NCBI RefSeq assembly: GCF_000717915.1 | Contig: NZ_JOCX01000002.1 | Coordinates: 319,520-383,519, forward strand | Source of the DNA: Streptomyces sp. NRRL S-244 | GTDB lineage: Bacteria > Actinomycetota > Actinomycetes > Streptomycetales > Streptomycetaceae | DNA: 64,000 nt | Direction: 5' to 3' | Part shown: piece by piece, positions 23,477 to 33,300 of the stretch | Layout of the letters: the number at the start of each line of letters is the position of its first letter | Position numbering within the stretch: position 1 is the first letter of the stretch | Program-made: the position numbers and the translations under genes | The notes under the pieces: generated by a model | What the model saw: only the letters and a program-made list of their open reading frames with translations | Told to the model about the DNA's origin: nothing | Database searches by the model: none

Positions 23477-24496
23477 TCAGCCGAGACGGGGCAGGACCTC
23501 GGCGCCGAGGCGCCGTACGTTCTCCTCCGTCGCGGCGAGATCCCCGGAGCCCTCCGCCAGCAGCGCGAACCGCGTGATGCCCGTCCGCTCCGAGGTGGCC
23601 GCCAGCCGGTTCGCCGCCAGCCGCGGGGTGCCCACCGGGTGCAGGTCGCACAGCAGCTCGGTGTAGGCGACGGGGTCCCGCATCGCGCGCTCCCGGCCGT
23701 CCACCGTCACGTGCGCGTCCAGCCCCTGCTTCAGCCAGCCCGGCATCGCCTTCAGCAGCGCCTCGCGGGCGTCCGCCGTACGGTCCGCCAGCTGGCACAC
23801 GCCCGCCGACACGTGCGGGGCGTGCGGGTCGTGGCCCGCCGCCGCGGCCGTACGCCGGTACAGCGCGACCATCTCCGCCTTGTCCTCGTCCCCGCAGTGC
23901 ATGCCCAGCAGCATCGGCAGCCCCCGCTCCGCGGCCAGCCGCACCGACGCGGGGGAGGTGCACGCGACGATCACTTCCGGCCCTGATCCGTCCCCGTCCA
24001 GCGCCTCCGACGGACGCGGTACGACGGCCACTTCGCGGAACCCGTACCGTTCGCCGGCGGCCGCCACCCGCGGCTCGGCCAGCCAGCGCCGCAGCAGGTC
24101 CAGGCCCTCCGGGAACTCCTTCTCATAGGCGTCCAGGCCGCCGCCGAACACCTCCAGGTCCACCCAGGGCCCGCCCCGGCCCACCCCCAGCGTGAACCGG
24201 CCGCCCGAGGTCAGGTGCAGCAGCGCCGCCTGCTCCCCGAGGGCCACCGGGTGCGTGTTCGGCAGCACGCTCACCGCCGTGCCCACCCGCAGCCGCCGGG
24301 TCCGCCCCAGCAGCAGCGCCGCCAGGGTCACCGCCGACGGGCAGACCCCGTACGGGACGAAGTGGTGCTCGGCGAGCCACACCGAGTCGAGCCCCGCCTC
24401 CTCGGCCACCTCGGCGGTCCGCACCGCCCGGTGCAGCGCCTCCCCCTGCCCCTGGCCCGGGAACTGGGCCGCCAGTACAAACGCTCCTACGCGCAT
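23477..24496 (-). CDS. LLM-class flavin-dependent oxidoreductase (luciferase-like)
   Basis: Protein of 339 residues with the bacterial-luciferase TIM-barrel pattern: LDSVWLAEHHF near residue 35, LGRTRRLRVGTAVSVLPNTHPVALGEQAALL, and TLGVGRGGPWVDLEVFG. Members use reduced FMN or F420 to oxidise diverse substrates; the substrate here is unknown. ATG 24496 (MRVGAFVLAAQ) has GAGGAGGG upstream; the open frame further up is not family sequence. It is monocistronic. Confidence 0.85.
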   Translation of the reverse strand: MRVGAFVLAAQFPGQGQGEALHRAVRTAEVAEEAGLDSVWLAEHHFVPYGVCPSAVTLAALLLGRTRRLRVGTAVSVLPNTHPVALGEQAALLHLTSGGRFTLGVGRGGPWVDLEVFGGGLDAYEKEFPEGLDLLRRWLAEPRVAAAGERYGFREVAVVPRPSEALDGDGSGPEVIVACTSPASVRLAAERGLPMLLGMHCGDEDKAEMVALYRRTAAAAGHDPHAPHVSAGVCQLADRTADAREALLKAMPGWLKQGLDAHVTVDGRERAMRDPVAYTELLCDLHPVGTPRLAANRLAATSERTGITRFALLAEGSGDLAATEENVRRLGAEVLPRLG

Positions 24497-24737
24497 CGCC
24501 TTTACCCTCCTCGTGGCTGACGCGGCCTCCCCCAGGTGGACCGGTTCATCTGTTGGCAACAACGTCTGACACGTGCCAAAGGCACGGCCTGACACGAAAG
24601 TTATTGGGATAGTCGGGTCGGCCGACCGCGAGCGTGTCGCCGTCGGCCGACCTCTGTCAGCCACCCTGCGGGTACCCGGCCTCGCTGCGCGTAGTCTGGG
24701 AGAAAGTCACTTCCGTTCGCCCATACGTGAGGTATAC

Positions 24738-25064
24738 GTGTCACCGCGCCACAACCGCCCCAGGGGCGGCGAGACTCCGGAAGAACGCCCCCACACCGGC
24801 CTCGACCGCTTCGGGCTGGAGCGCACGGAGGAGTACCAGGGCGAGGAGTGGAAGGTCCGCCACGTCGCGGGCGCGAGCGCGGCGGGCAAGCGCTACCGCT
24901 GCCCGGGCTGCGACCAGGAGATCCCCTCGGGCACCCCGCACCTGGTGGCCTGGCCGGAGTACGGCGGCGTGGACGACCGCCGGCACTGGCACAAGGCGTG
25001 CTGGAACGCGAAGGACCGCCGCACCTCGCGGGTGCAGCGGTCCAGGAACGCTCCCAAGTACTAG
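24738..25064 (+). CDS. Small zinc-ribbon-like protein, unknown function
   Basis: Basic protein of 108 residues. A putative metal site is formed by C-P-G-C, then H (TPHLVAWPEYGG) and H-x-H-K-A-C (RRHWHKACWNAKDRR). The N terminus is charged and probably flexible. Homologues in Streptomyces are annotated as ATP/GTP-binding proteins, but I see no P-loop. GTG 24738 with GAGGT upstream is the start. A DNA- or RNA-binding role is possible from the basic, Zn-finger-like character. Confidence 0.75.
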   Translation: MSPRHNRPRGGETPEERPHTGLDRFGLERTEEYQGEEWKVRHVAGASAAGKRYRCPGCDQEIPSGTPHLVAWPEYGGVDDRRHWHKACWNAKDRRTSRVQRSRNAPKY

Positions 25065-25099
25065 ACGCCCGCGTAAGTACCGGACGCCCGCGTACGGGA

Positions 25100-25951
25100 T
25101 CAGACGTCGCGGCGGCCGACCACCGCGTACGAGCCCGCCACCGCGGCGCCCGTCACCAGCAGGAGCAGCAGCAGCTGGGTCGCGCTGCCGGGCGAGTTCC
25201 CGGTGCCGGCGTCCGGCAGGCCGAACAGCCTCATGAGCGCGACCGGGGCGTTGTAGCGGAGCACGGCGCTGCCGATCGGTGCCAGGGTCTCCCACATGCT
25301 GAGCATCGCCCCTATCACCGGCGGCAGCGTGACCAGCCCCAGCATCACGGCGATCGCCCCGGCGGAGTGCCGCAGCATCGCCCCGACCGCCAGGCCGAGG
25401 ATCCCGAGCAGGGTGACGTAGAAGCAGCCGGCCAGCGCGTGGGCCCATTCGCCGGCGCCGTGCGGCCCGGAGGCGGTGCCGCCGCGCAGGATCGCGGAGG
25501 CCAGCCCGACCACCGCCACCGAACCGGCGACGGCCAGGAAGGCGCCCCCGGCGAAGACGAGGTACTTCGCGGTCAGCACCCGGGCCCGGTCGGGGGCGGC
25601 GGTCAGGGTCGTACGGATCATCCCGGTGCCGTATTCGGAGGTGATCGTCAGGACGCCGAGCACCATCACGGGGATCTGGCCCACCAGCAGCCCGAACAGC
25701 GCGGGCGCCGTGAGCGGCACCTCCCGGTAGTCGCTCGAGCGCGTCTCGGAGACGGCCAGCAGCCCGATGCCGACGACGAGCAGCACCAGCGAGCCGAGCG
25801 TCCACACGGTCGAGCGCACCGAGATCAGCTTCGTCCACTCGGAGGCCACGGCGTGCCCGAGGTGCGGCCGGGGCGTCTCCAGCGGCGAGCGGTAGCCCTT
25901 CGGCCGGTCCGCGGTGCTCGTGGGGCTCGCGGGCGTCGTGGGGCCGGTCAT
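25100..25951 (-). CDS. ABC transporter permease (ABC-2 type), first pair
   Basis: Membrane protein of 283 residues with six hydrophobic segments. The conserved feature SEWTKLISVRSTVWTL starts the domain and TSEYGTGMIRTTL follows the second helix, as in actinobacterial ABC-2 permeases. It should form an exporter with the ATPase encoded by the preceding gene, whose stop overlaps its start (ATGA). Substrate unknown; relatives export lipids or drugs. Confidence 0.88.
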   Translation of the reverse strand: MTGPTTPASPTSTADRPKGYRSPLETPRPHLGHAVASEWTKLISVRSTVWTLGSLVLLVVGIGLLAVSETRSSDYREVPLTAPALFGLLVGQIPVMVLGVLTITSEYGTGMIRTTLTAAPDRARVLTAKYLVFAGGAFLAVAGSVAVVGLASAILRGGTASGPHGAGEWAHALAGCFYVTLLGILGLAVGAMLRHSAGAIAVMLGLVTLPPVIGAMLSMWETLAPIGSAVLRYNAPVALMRLFGLPDAGTGNSPGSATQLLLLLLVTGAAVAGSYAVVGRRDV

Positions 25952-27084
25952 CGGGTGTCCTCGCGGGTGTCCTTGGGGGCGTTCTGGGTGTTCTGGGCGG
26001 TCCCGGCGAGCTCGCCGGGGTCGGCGGGCATCAGGAAGGGCTGCCCGCCCGCCCCGGGCGGCGGGGGAGCGAAGAAGGAGCCCCGGGGCACCTCCGGCGC
26101 CTGGAGCTCGTCCTCCCACGCGGGGACGGTCAGCGGCTCCGGCTCCCACAGCTCGGCGCGCGGGTCCTCGGTGGAGGTGTACTCCACGTCGGCCTGGGTC
26201 ATCCGCATGTAGGCCTCCTCCAGCGAGGCCCGGTGCGGGGACAGCTCCCACAGCCGTACGCCCGCCTCGTGGGCGAGGTCGGAGACCCGCGGCAGCTCCA
26301 GGCCCGTCACGCGCAGTGCCCCGTCGGGCTCCTGGAGCACCCGGCCGCCGGCTTTGGTCAGGGCTTCACCCAGTGCATCCCGGCCACCGTGATCATTGTC
26401 GGCCGCGCGCACCCGCGCGAATCCGGCCGAGTTGTGCGCGATGAATTCCTGGGTGCCCATGTCGGCCAGCAGCCGCCCGCGGCCGATCACGATGAGGTGG
26501 TCGGCGGTCAGCGCCATTTCGCTCATCAGGTGTGAGGAGACGAACACCGTGCGCCCCTCTGCGGCGAGCCGGCGCATGAGGGTGCGGACCCAGAGGATGC
26601 CCTCGGGGTCGAGCCCGTTGACCGGCTCGTCGAAGAGCAGCACCTGGGGGTCGCCGAGGAGCGCGGCGGCGATGCCGAGGCGCTGGCCCATGCCGAGCGA
26701 GAAGCCCTTCGTACGCTGCCGGGAGACGTCCTGGAGGCCGACGACGGCCAGCACCTCGTCCACGCGCTTCTCGGGGATGCCGGAGAGCTGGGCGAGGGAG
26801 AGCAGGTGCCTGCGGGCCCGGCGGCCGCCGTGCACGGCCTTGGCGTCGAGCAGGGCCCCGACGTGCCGCTGGGCGTTCGGCAGCTGCCGGAACGGCAGGC
26901 CGTTGATCGTCACGCTGCCCGCCGTGGGCCGGTCCAGGCCGAGGATCATGCGCATGGTGGTGGACTTCCCGGAGCCGTTCGGCCCCAGGAATCCCGTCAC
27001 ATGACCCGGCCTGACCTGGAAGGACAGCTGGTCGACGGCGGTCTTGGCGCCGTAGCGCTTGGTCAGGCCGACAGCCTCGATCAT
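25948..27084 (-). CDS. ABC transporter ATP-binding protein, first pair
   Basis: ATPase of 378 residues: Walker A GPNGSGKST, signature LSLG-like FSLGMGQRLGIA, Walker B VLLFDEPVNGLDPEG and H-loop SSHLMSE. After the nucleotide domain (about 1-220) come a DUF4162-like region and an unusual Pro-rich, acidic C-terminal tail of about 80 residues not present in its paralogue. It is 60-70 percent similar by eye to the ATPase at 28055-29056, so the two pairs are a tandem duplication. Confidence 0.9.
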   Translation of the reverse strand: MIEAVGLTKRYGAKTAVDQLSFQVRPGHVTGFLGPNGSGKSTTMRMILGLDRPTAGSVTINGLPFRQLPNAQRHVGALLDAKAVHGGRRARRHLLSLAQLSGIPEKRVDEVLAVVGLQDVSRQRTKGFSLGMGQRLGIAAALLGDPQVLLFDEPVNGLDPEGILWVRTLMRRLAAEGRTVFVSSHLMSEMALTADHLIVIGRGRLLADMGTQEFIAHNSAGFARVRAADNDHGGRDALGEALTKAGGRVLQEPDGALRVTGLELPRVSDLAHEAGVRLWELSPHRASLEEAYMRMTQADVEYTSTEDPRAELWEPEPLTVPAWEDELQAPEVPRGSFFAPPPPGAGGQPFLMPADPGELAGTAQNTQNAPKDTREDTR

Positions 27085-27228
27085 TGCTCTGCCTCTGCTC
27101 TGCCCCTTGCCAGGACCGGACGGCTTTCGTCCGCGTAAGGGTTAAGAGGATATCCAGTCGCCTACGGTTCCACCCCGGGCCGGATCCCTGAGCTGTCCCT
27201 GACTCCGACCCGGGGATGACCCGTAGTA

Positions 27229-27262
27229 CCTGCGGCGTCCTTCGTGGGACGGACGCCGCAGG
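27229..27262 (-). terminator. Terminator after the second ABC pair
   Basis: Perfect 12-bp stem (27229-27240 with 27251-27262) and a 10-base loop, just downstream of the permease stop at 27273 on the minus strand. Confidence 0.85.
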
Positions 27263-27272
27263 CCCGTACGGA

Positions 27273-28058
27273 TCAGGCGTCGCGCTTCTTCAGCACCAGG
27301 TAGCCCCCGAGTACGGCGGCCAGCACCCACAGGGCCATGATCCCGAAGCCGCCCCACGGTCCGTAGGGGGCCTCGCCGCTGTCCATCGCGCCCGGGACCA
27401 CCTGCATGATCTTGGAGCCGGCCTGGTCCGGGAAGTACTGCGCGACCTTCCGGGTGGCGCTGACCGCCCCGAGGATCGTCGAGACCAGGAAGAAGAACGG
27501 CATCAGGATGCCGAGCGACAGCATCGAGCTGCGCAGGATCGTCGCCACGCCCATCGAGAAGAGGGCGATCATGGCCATGTAGAGGCCGGCGCCGATCACG
27601 GCGCGCAGCACGTTCGGCTCGTCGATGCCGATGCTGCGGTCGCCCAGGATGGCCTGTCCCAGGAAGAAGGACAGGAAGCTGGTGACGAGGCCCACGACCA
27701 GCGCGAGGCCGGTGGCCACGATGAGCTTGCCGGCCAGGAAGTTCGCCCGGCGCGGCACCGCGGCCAGCGAGGTGCGGATCATGCCCGAGCTGTATTCGGT
27801 GCCGACCACCAGCACACCGAAGACGATCATGGCGAGCTGGCCGAGGGTCATGCCCGCGAAGCTGGCCAGCGTCGGGTCGAAGGTGACCTGCTGCTCCTGC
27901 GGCATGTCGTCGAAGGTGGCGTTGAAGACGGCGCACAGGCCGGCGCTCACGCCGACCGTGACCACCAGCGCCGCGACCAGGGTCCAGGTGGTCGAGGCGA
28001 CGGTGCGGATCTTGGTCCACTCGGACCGGAGGACGGCGGGGAAGGAGGACATGGTCAC
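27273..28058 (-). CDS. ABC transporter permease (ABC-2 type), second pair
   Basis: Membrane protein of 261 residues with six hydrophobic segments. SEWTKIRTVASTTWTL and GTEYSSGMIRTSL match the same positions in the permease of the first pair. GTG 28058 overlaps the ATPase stop (GTGA); an ATG two codons later has equal merit. Partner is the ATPase immediately upstream. Substrate unknown. Confidence 0.87.
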   Translation of the reverse strand: MTMSSFPAVLRSEWTKIRTVASTTWTLVAALVVTVGVSAGLCAVFNATFDDMPQEQQVTFDPTLASFAGMTLGQLAMIVFGVLVVGTEYSSGMIRTSLAAVPRRANFLAGKLIVATGLALVVGLVTSFLSFFLGQAILGDRSIGIDEPNVLRAVIGAGLYMAMIALFSMGVATILRSSMLSLGILMPFFFLVSTILGAVSATRKVAQYFPDQAGSKIMQVVPGAMDSGEAPYGPWGGFGIMALWVLAAVLGGYLVLKKRDA

Positions 28059-29056
28059 TGCCCGCCCTTGCGCGTCGCCTCGTACCCGGCGCCCCACGCG
28101 GGGGCGTCGGCGGCGGGGCCGGGCCCCGGGGGCAGCCCCGGTTCTCCCGGTGCGTGGGCGTGGTACTCGACGGAGTCCGCCGTCATGCGCATGAACGCTT
28201 CCTCCAGTGAAGCCCGTTGCGGGCTGAGTTCGTGCAGCACGATCTGGTGCTGGGCGGCCAGCTCGCCGAGTTGCTCCGGGGCCACCCCGTCGATCTCCAG
28301 CACCCCGGTGGCCGGGACGCTGATGGCGTCGATCCCGGCTTCGTGCAGGACGTCCTTGAGCCGCTCCTGCTGCGGCGAGCGCAGCCGGACGTAGCTGCGC
28401 GAGTTCTTGTGAATGAAATCAGCCATAGACATGTCGGCCAGAAGCTTTCCCTGGCCGATGACGATCAAATGGTCCGCGGTCAGCGCCATTTCGCTCATCA
28501 GGTGGGACGAGACGAAGATCGTCCGCCCCTCGGACGCCAACCCCTTCATAAGATTTCTGATCCAGAGAATTCCCTCCGGGTCCAGACCATTGACGGGCTC
28601 GTCGAACATGAGGATCTCCGGGTCGCCCAGCAGGGCAGAGGCGATTCCCAGCCGCTGGCCCATGCCCAGCGAAAATCCTTTCGACTTCTTCTTCGCCACC
28701 GGCGTCAGCCCGACAAGATCCAGTACCTCCGCGACCCGGCGTTCCGGGATGCGGTTCGACTGGGCAAGGCAGAGAAGGTTGTTGTAAGCGCTGCGGCCGC
28801 CGTTCATGGCTTTCGCGTTCAGCAGCGCCCCGATGTGCTTCAGCGGCTCCGGCAGGTCCCGGTAGTGCTTCCCGTCGATCCGGACCGTACCGCTGGTCGG
28901 GTTGTCGAGGTCGAGCATCATGCGCATGGTCGTGGACTTCCCGGCCCCGTTGGGGCCGAGGAAGCCGGTCACCACCCCCGGTCTGACCTGGAAGCTGAGG
29001 TGGTCCACGGCGGTCTTCGCGCCGAATCGTTTGGTAAGGCCCTCAAGCTCGATCAT
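28055..29056 (-). CDS. ABC transporter ATP-binding protein, second pair
   Basis: ATPase of 333 residues with Walker A GPNGAGKST, signature FSLGMGQRLGIA, Walker B ILMFDEPVNGLDPEG and H-loop SSHLMSE. Its first 220 residues are nearly collinear with the ATPase at 25948-27084. ATG 29056 begins MIELEGLTKRFGAKTAVDHL. A structured inverted repeat lies 18 bp upstream of the start (29074-29122). Confidence 0.9.
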   Translation of the reverse strand: MIELEGLTKRFGAKTAVDHLSFQVRPGVVTGFLGPNGAGKSTTMRMMLDLDNPTSGTVRIDGKHYRDLPEPLKHIGALLNAKAMNGGRSAYNNLLCLAQSNRIPERRVAEVLDLVGLTPVAKKKSKGFSLGMGQRLGIASALLGDPEILMFDEPVNGLDPEGILWIRNLMKGLASEGRTIFVSSHLMSEMALTADHLIVIGQGKLLADMSMADFIHKNSRSYVRLRSPQQERLKDVLHEAGIDAISVPATGVLEIDGVAPEQLGELAAQHQIVLHELSPQRASLEEAFMRMTADSVEYHAHAPGEPGLPPGPGPAADAPAWGAGYEATRKGGQ

Positions 29057-29073
29057 GCCGCTCACGCTAGAAC

Positions 29074-29122
29074 GCCCGAGGGCCCCACGCCACCTCAAAC
29101 AGGTGACATAGGGCCCTCGGGC
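29074..29122 (-). terminator. Nested hairpin between filP and the ABC operon
   Basis: Perfect 12-bp outer stem (29074-29085 with 29111-29122) holding an inner CACCT/AGGTG hairpin. On the minus strand it lies beyond the filP stop and just before the ABC ATPase start, so it may end filP transcripts or structure the ABC leader. Confidence 0.7.
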
Positions 29123-29217
29123 AGGACGTTTGTCCACGAGCCGGTAGACGGCGGCCGTCCGACCGGTCGACCGCCGGTGAACTGCCGTACGTACCAGCGC
29201 GCGTACGAGCGCGCGTA

Positions 29218-30156
29218 CTAGCGGCTCTGCTGCGCCGGAACGCCGCGGGTGACCGGCTCGTCGTCGACGATCGGGTTGGCCGCCGCGACGGCCGCACCGG
29301 TCAGCGTCGCCAGCATCTCGCGGACGTTGGTGAGCTGGGCGTTGATGGAGTCGCGGCGGTTGGTGAGCGCCGCCAGCTCGCGCTCGGACTCGCTGCGGAT
29401 GCGGTCCGCCTTCGCGTTGGCGTCGGCGACGATGTCCTCGGCCTGGCGCTGCGCGGTCTCGACGGTCTGGCGGGCGCGGCGCTCGGCGTCCGTACGGAGC
29501 TTCTCGGCCTCCAGGCGCAGCTGCTCGGCGCGGTGCTCGATCTCCGCGAGGCGCTTCTCGGCCTTGGCCTGACGCGAAGCCAGGTCGCGCTCGGACTGCT
29601 CGCGGCGCTTGGCCAGGTTGGTCTCGAAGTCCGCGGCGGCCTGGGCGGCCTTGGCGCGGGTCTCCTCGAACAGGGCGTCGGCCTCCTCGCGCTTGGAGGC
29701 GGCGTCCTTCTGGGCCTCGGCGCGCAGGGTGGAGGCGTCGCCCTTGGCCTTCTCGACGATGCGGACGCCCTCGTCCTCCGCCTTCGACTTGCGGTCGGCG
29801 GCGAACGACTCGGCGTCGTTGCGCACCTGCTGGGCAGCCGACTCGGCGAGCTCGCGGTGCTGCTCGGCCGCGCGACGGGCCTCCTCGCGCAGGTCCTTCG
29901 CCTCCTCCTCGGCCAGGCGCAGGATCTTCTCGACCCGGGCGCCGAGGCCGGCGTACGACGGCTCGGCGTCGCTCACCTGGGCCTGGGCGTTCTGCGTCTC
30001 GAGGTGCAGCTCCTCGATCCGCTTTTCCAGAGAGTTGATACGTCCAAGGGCGCTGTCGCGGTCGGAGACCAGCTTGGTAATGCGGTCGTCCACCTGACCG
30101 CGGTCGTAACCACGCCGCACGAGCTCGAAGCCGAAGGGGGAGGAAGTGTCGCTCAT
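29218..30156 (-). CDS. filP: FilP, intermediate-filament-like coiled-coil protein
   Basis: Protein of 312 residues, almost entirely coiled coil (about 25-285, rich in E, A, R, K with hendecad spacing) after a short DivIVA-like head (FGFELVRRGYDRGQVDDRI). FilP forms subapical filament networks that give Streptomyces hyphae rigidity and binds DivIVA at the tip. The next gene upstream encodes Scy, the diagnostic scy-filP pairing. Start ATG 30156 follows a clean ribosome region. Confidence 0.95.
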   Translation of the reverse strand: MSDTSSPFGFELVRRGYDRGQVDDRITKLVSDRDSALGRINSLEKRIEELHLETQNAQAQVSDAEPSYAGLGARVEKILRLAEEEAKDLREEARRAAEQHRELAESAAQQVRNDAESFAADRKSKAEDEGVRIVEKAKGDASTLRAEAQKDAASKREEADALFEETRAKAAQAAADFETNLAKRREQSERDLASRQAKAEKRLAEIEHRAEQLRLEAEKLRTDAERRARQTVETAQRQAEDIVADANAKADRIRSESERELAALTNRRDSINAQLTNVREMLATLTGAAVAAANPIVDDEPVTRGVPAQQSR

Positions 30157-30322
30157 GGGGTTCCTGTCGAATGAGACCGATGAGGTGCTACGTGAGGTGT
30201 TAGGGGAATCCTAGGCGCCCGAGCGGCGTGTCATCGAGTCAATCCACGTTTGATCTGGACAATGACACCCCATTTGAGTGGCAAGGCGGCAGAATGATTG
30301 TCACTCGTTCGACTGAACCTTC

Positions 30323-30343
30323 ATCAGGAACACACATCCTGAT
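30323..30343. terminator. Small inverted repeat downstream of scy
   Basis: ATCAGGA (30323-30329) and TCCTGAT (30337-30343), 7-base spacer, starting 7 bp beyond the scy stop in the scy-filP gap. It may be a weak terminator or a regulatory site for filP. Confidence 0.45.
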
Positions 30344-30349
30344 CGATTG

Positions 30350-33300
30350 CTAGCCCTCCGACGCCTTGCCACCCGAACGAGTGGAACCGGCTGCGGCTCC
30401 GGCCTTCACGCCCCCCGCGCCCTGACCGCCGACCGCCGGCTTTCCGCCGCCGGAAGGCGCCTCGAATGATTCCAACGCCTCAAGAACGTCCTGGACACGG
30501 GAGATCTCCGCCTGAATGTCCTCGCGCCTGCGCACCAGGACCTCCAGCTCACGGCGCCCCTCGTCGACCAGCCGCTCCGCCTCCGCCTGCGCCTCCGCGA
30601 GGGCCTTCTCGGCCACCCGCGCCAGCTCGGCCTTCTTCTGTTCGGCCTCCTTGAGCAGCGCCTCCGCCTTGCGCACCGCCGCGATCCGGACCTTGCTCGC
30701 CTCGCTGCTCGCGTCCGACACCAGCGCCTTGGCCTTCGCCTCGGCCTCGACGCTCTGCTCGGTCGCCGCCCGCACCAGCTTGTCCACGCGCTCGCCGGCC
30801 GACTTCATCTGCTCGGCGGACTCCCGGCGGGCCCGCTCGTGCAGCTCCTCGACCTCGCCCTCGACGCGGGAACGCAGCTCCTCCGCCCGCTCCCTTATGG
30901 CGGCCGCGTCGCTGCGGGCGCCGACCAGCAGCTCGTCCGCGTCCGTACGGGCCTTCTCCACCAGGGAGTTGCCCTCGACCGTCGCCTCGGAGGAGATCCG
31001 CGCGGCCTCCTTGCGGGCCGCGTCGACCATCGCGTCGGCCTGCTCCTCGGCCGCCGTCGTCGCGGCCAGGGCCTGCGCCTGCGCGTCGTTGGTGAGGATG
31101 TCCGCCTCGGACGCCGCCTCGGTGATGAGCCGGTCCACCTGCTCCGCGGCCTCGCTGCGCCGCTTGTTGGCGGCTTCGCGGGCCTCGTCCAGCAGCCGCT
31201 CGGACTCCGCGCGGGCCTCCGTACGCGTGCGCTCCGCCTCCGTCGCCGCCTCGGCCTTGACGCGCTCGGCCTCCGAGCGGGTACGGGTCGCGTGCTCCTG
31301 CGCCGAGGCCAGGGCCTCCGAGGCCTCCGCACGCAGCCGCTCGGCCTCGGCCTGCGCCTCGCCGACCGTGCGCTCGTTGTCCCTGCGGGTCTGCTCGGTG
31401 AGCTTCTCCGCCTCGGACGCCGCCTCCGTGATGAGCCGGTCCGCCTGCTCGGCGGCCTCGCCGCGCAGCCGGCCCGCCTCCGCGCGCGCGTCGTCGAGCG
31501 TCTGCTCCGACTCCCGCTCGGCGCTCGCCAGGGTCTCGTTCGCCGCGACCGTGACCCGGTCGGCCTCCGCGGTGGCCTCGCCGATGATCCGGCCGCCCTC
31601 CGCGCGGGCGTCGTCCAGGGTCCGCGCCGCCTCGGCGCGCAGCCGCTCGGCCTCGGCCGCGGCCTCGCCGACCGTGGCCTCGTTGGCCGCACGCGTCTCG
31701 TCGACCAGCCGGTCGCCCTCGTTGCGGGCGTCGACCAGGACCCGCGCCGCGTCCCGCTCGGCCGCGGCCAGCATGTCGGACGCCTGCCGGGTGAGCCGCT
31801 CGGCCTTCGCCGTCGCCTCCCCGACCGTGGCCTCGTTCGCGGCGCGCGTCTCCGAGGTGAGCTTGTCCGCCTCGGACGCGGCCTCGGTGATGAGCCGGTC
31901 CGCCTGCTCGGCGGCCTCCGTACGCAGCCGGTTGGCCTCGGAGCGGGCCTCGTCCAGGGTGTCCGCCGCCTCGGCGCGGGTGGCGTCTGCCGCCTCGGTC
32001 GCCTCGGTGGTGAGCCGTTCGGCCTCCGCCGCCGCCTCGCCGACCGTCACCGCGTTCGCGGCCTCGGCCTCGTCGGTCAGCCGCTTGGCCTCCGCCGTCG
32101 CCTCCGTGACGATCCGGCCGCCCTCGGCGCGCGAGGACTCCAGGGCCTCCGCCGCCTCGCCGCGGATCCGGTTCGCGTCGTTCCGGGCGTCGGCCCGGGT
32201 ACGGGACGCGTCGCGCTCGGCCGCGGCCAGCGCGTCCGTCGCCTCCGTACGAAGGCGCTGCGCGTACTCGGCGGTGTCGCCGCGCAGCTGCTCCGCCTCG
32301 GCGATCGCTTCGCCGACCGTACGCTCGGCCAGCGCCTTCGCCGCGTCCGTCTCCGCCCGCGCCTCGCTGCGGATCCGGTTGGCGTCCTCGGTGGCCCGCT
32401 CGCGCTCGTCGTAGGCGTCCGCACGGACCCGCGCGGCCTCCTCCTCGGCCTCCGTCTTCGTACGCTCCGCCGCGTGCTCGGCGGCGCTGCGCAGACCGGT
32501 GATCTCCTCCTCGGCCTCCTCGCGCAGACCGGCCACGGAGTCCCGTACCTGCTGGGCGGTGGCCTCGGCCGCCGAGACCAGCTCCGCGGCGCGCCGCTCC
32601 GCCTCCTCGGTCAGGCGGGCCGCCTCGGCCTGCGCCTCCTCGGAGCGCTTGCGGGCCGAGGCCAGCAGCTCCTCGCTCTGCTCGCGGGCCTGGGCACGCT
32701 CGCTGTCCGCGTCCGTACGGGCCGACGCGAGGGTCTCCTCGGCCTCCCGGCGGCGCCGGGCGGCCTCCTCCTGCGCGGCGGCCAGCGCCTCGGCGGCCTC
32801 CGCGGCGACCCGCTCGGCGGCGGCCTTCGCCTCCGCGCGCAGCCGGTTCGCGGTCTCCTTCGCCTCCGAGCGCACCCGCTCCGCCTCGGACTCCGCCTCG
32901 CTGCGCAGCCGTACGGCGACCTGCTCGGCCTCCGCGCGGGTGCGCCCGGCGTCGTCCGCGGCGTCCGTGCGCAGCTGGTCGGCCTCCGCCTCCGACTGCG
33001 CCTGGAGGGTGCGGATCCGCTCCGCCGACTCGGCGCGCAGCCGGTCGGCCTCCTCGGCGGTCTCCCGGCGGATGTTCTCCGCGGCCCCGCGGGCGTCGCG
33101 CAGCGTCTGCTCGGCCGTGCCCAGCCGGCTCTCGGCCTCCGAGTGCAGGCGTACGAGCTCCTCGTCGGCCTCCGCCCGCTTCGCGGCGAGGGCCTGCTCG
33201 GTCTCCTCGCGCCGCGCCCGGGCCGCCGCGTCGGCCTCGGCCCGTACGGACTCCGCCTGCTCCTCGGCCTCGCCGCGCAGCCGCTCCGCCTCGGCGCGGG

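Noticed and set aside
25064..25093. 12-bp direct repeat GACGCCCGCGTA near the end of a small gene
   Set aside because: Only two copies, GC-rich and short, as expected by chance at this composition.
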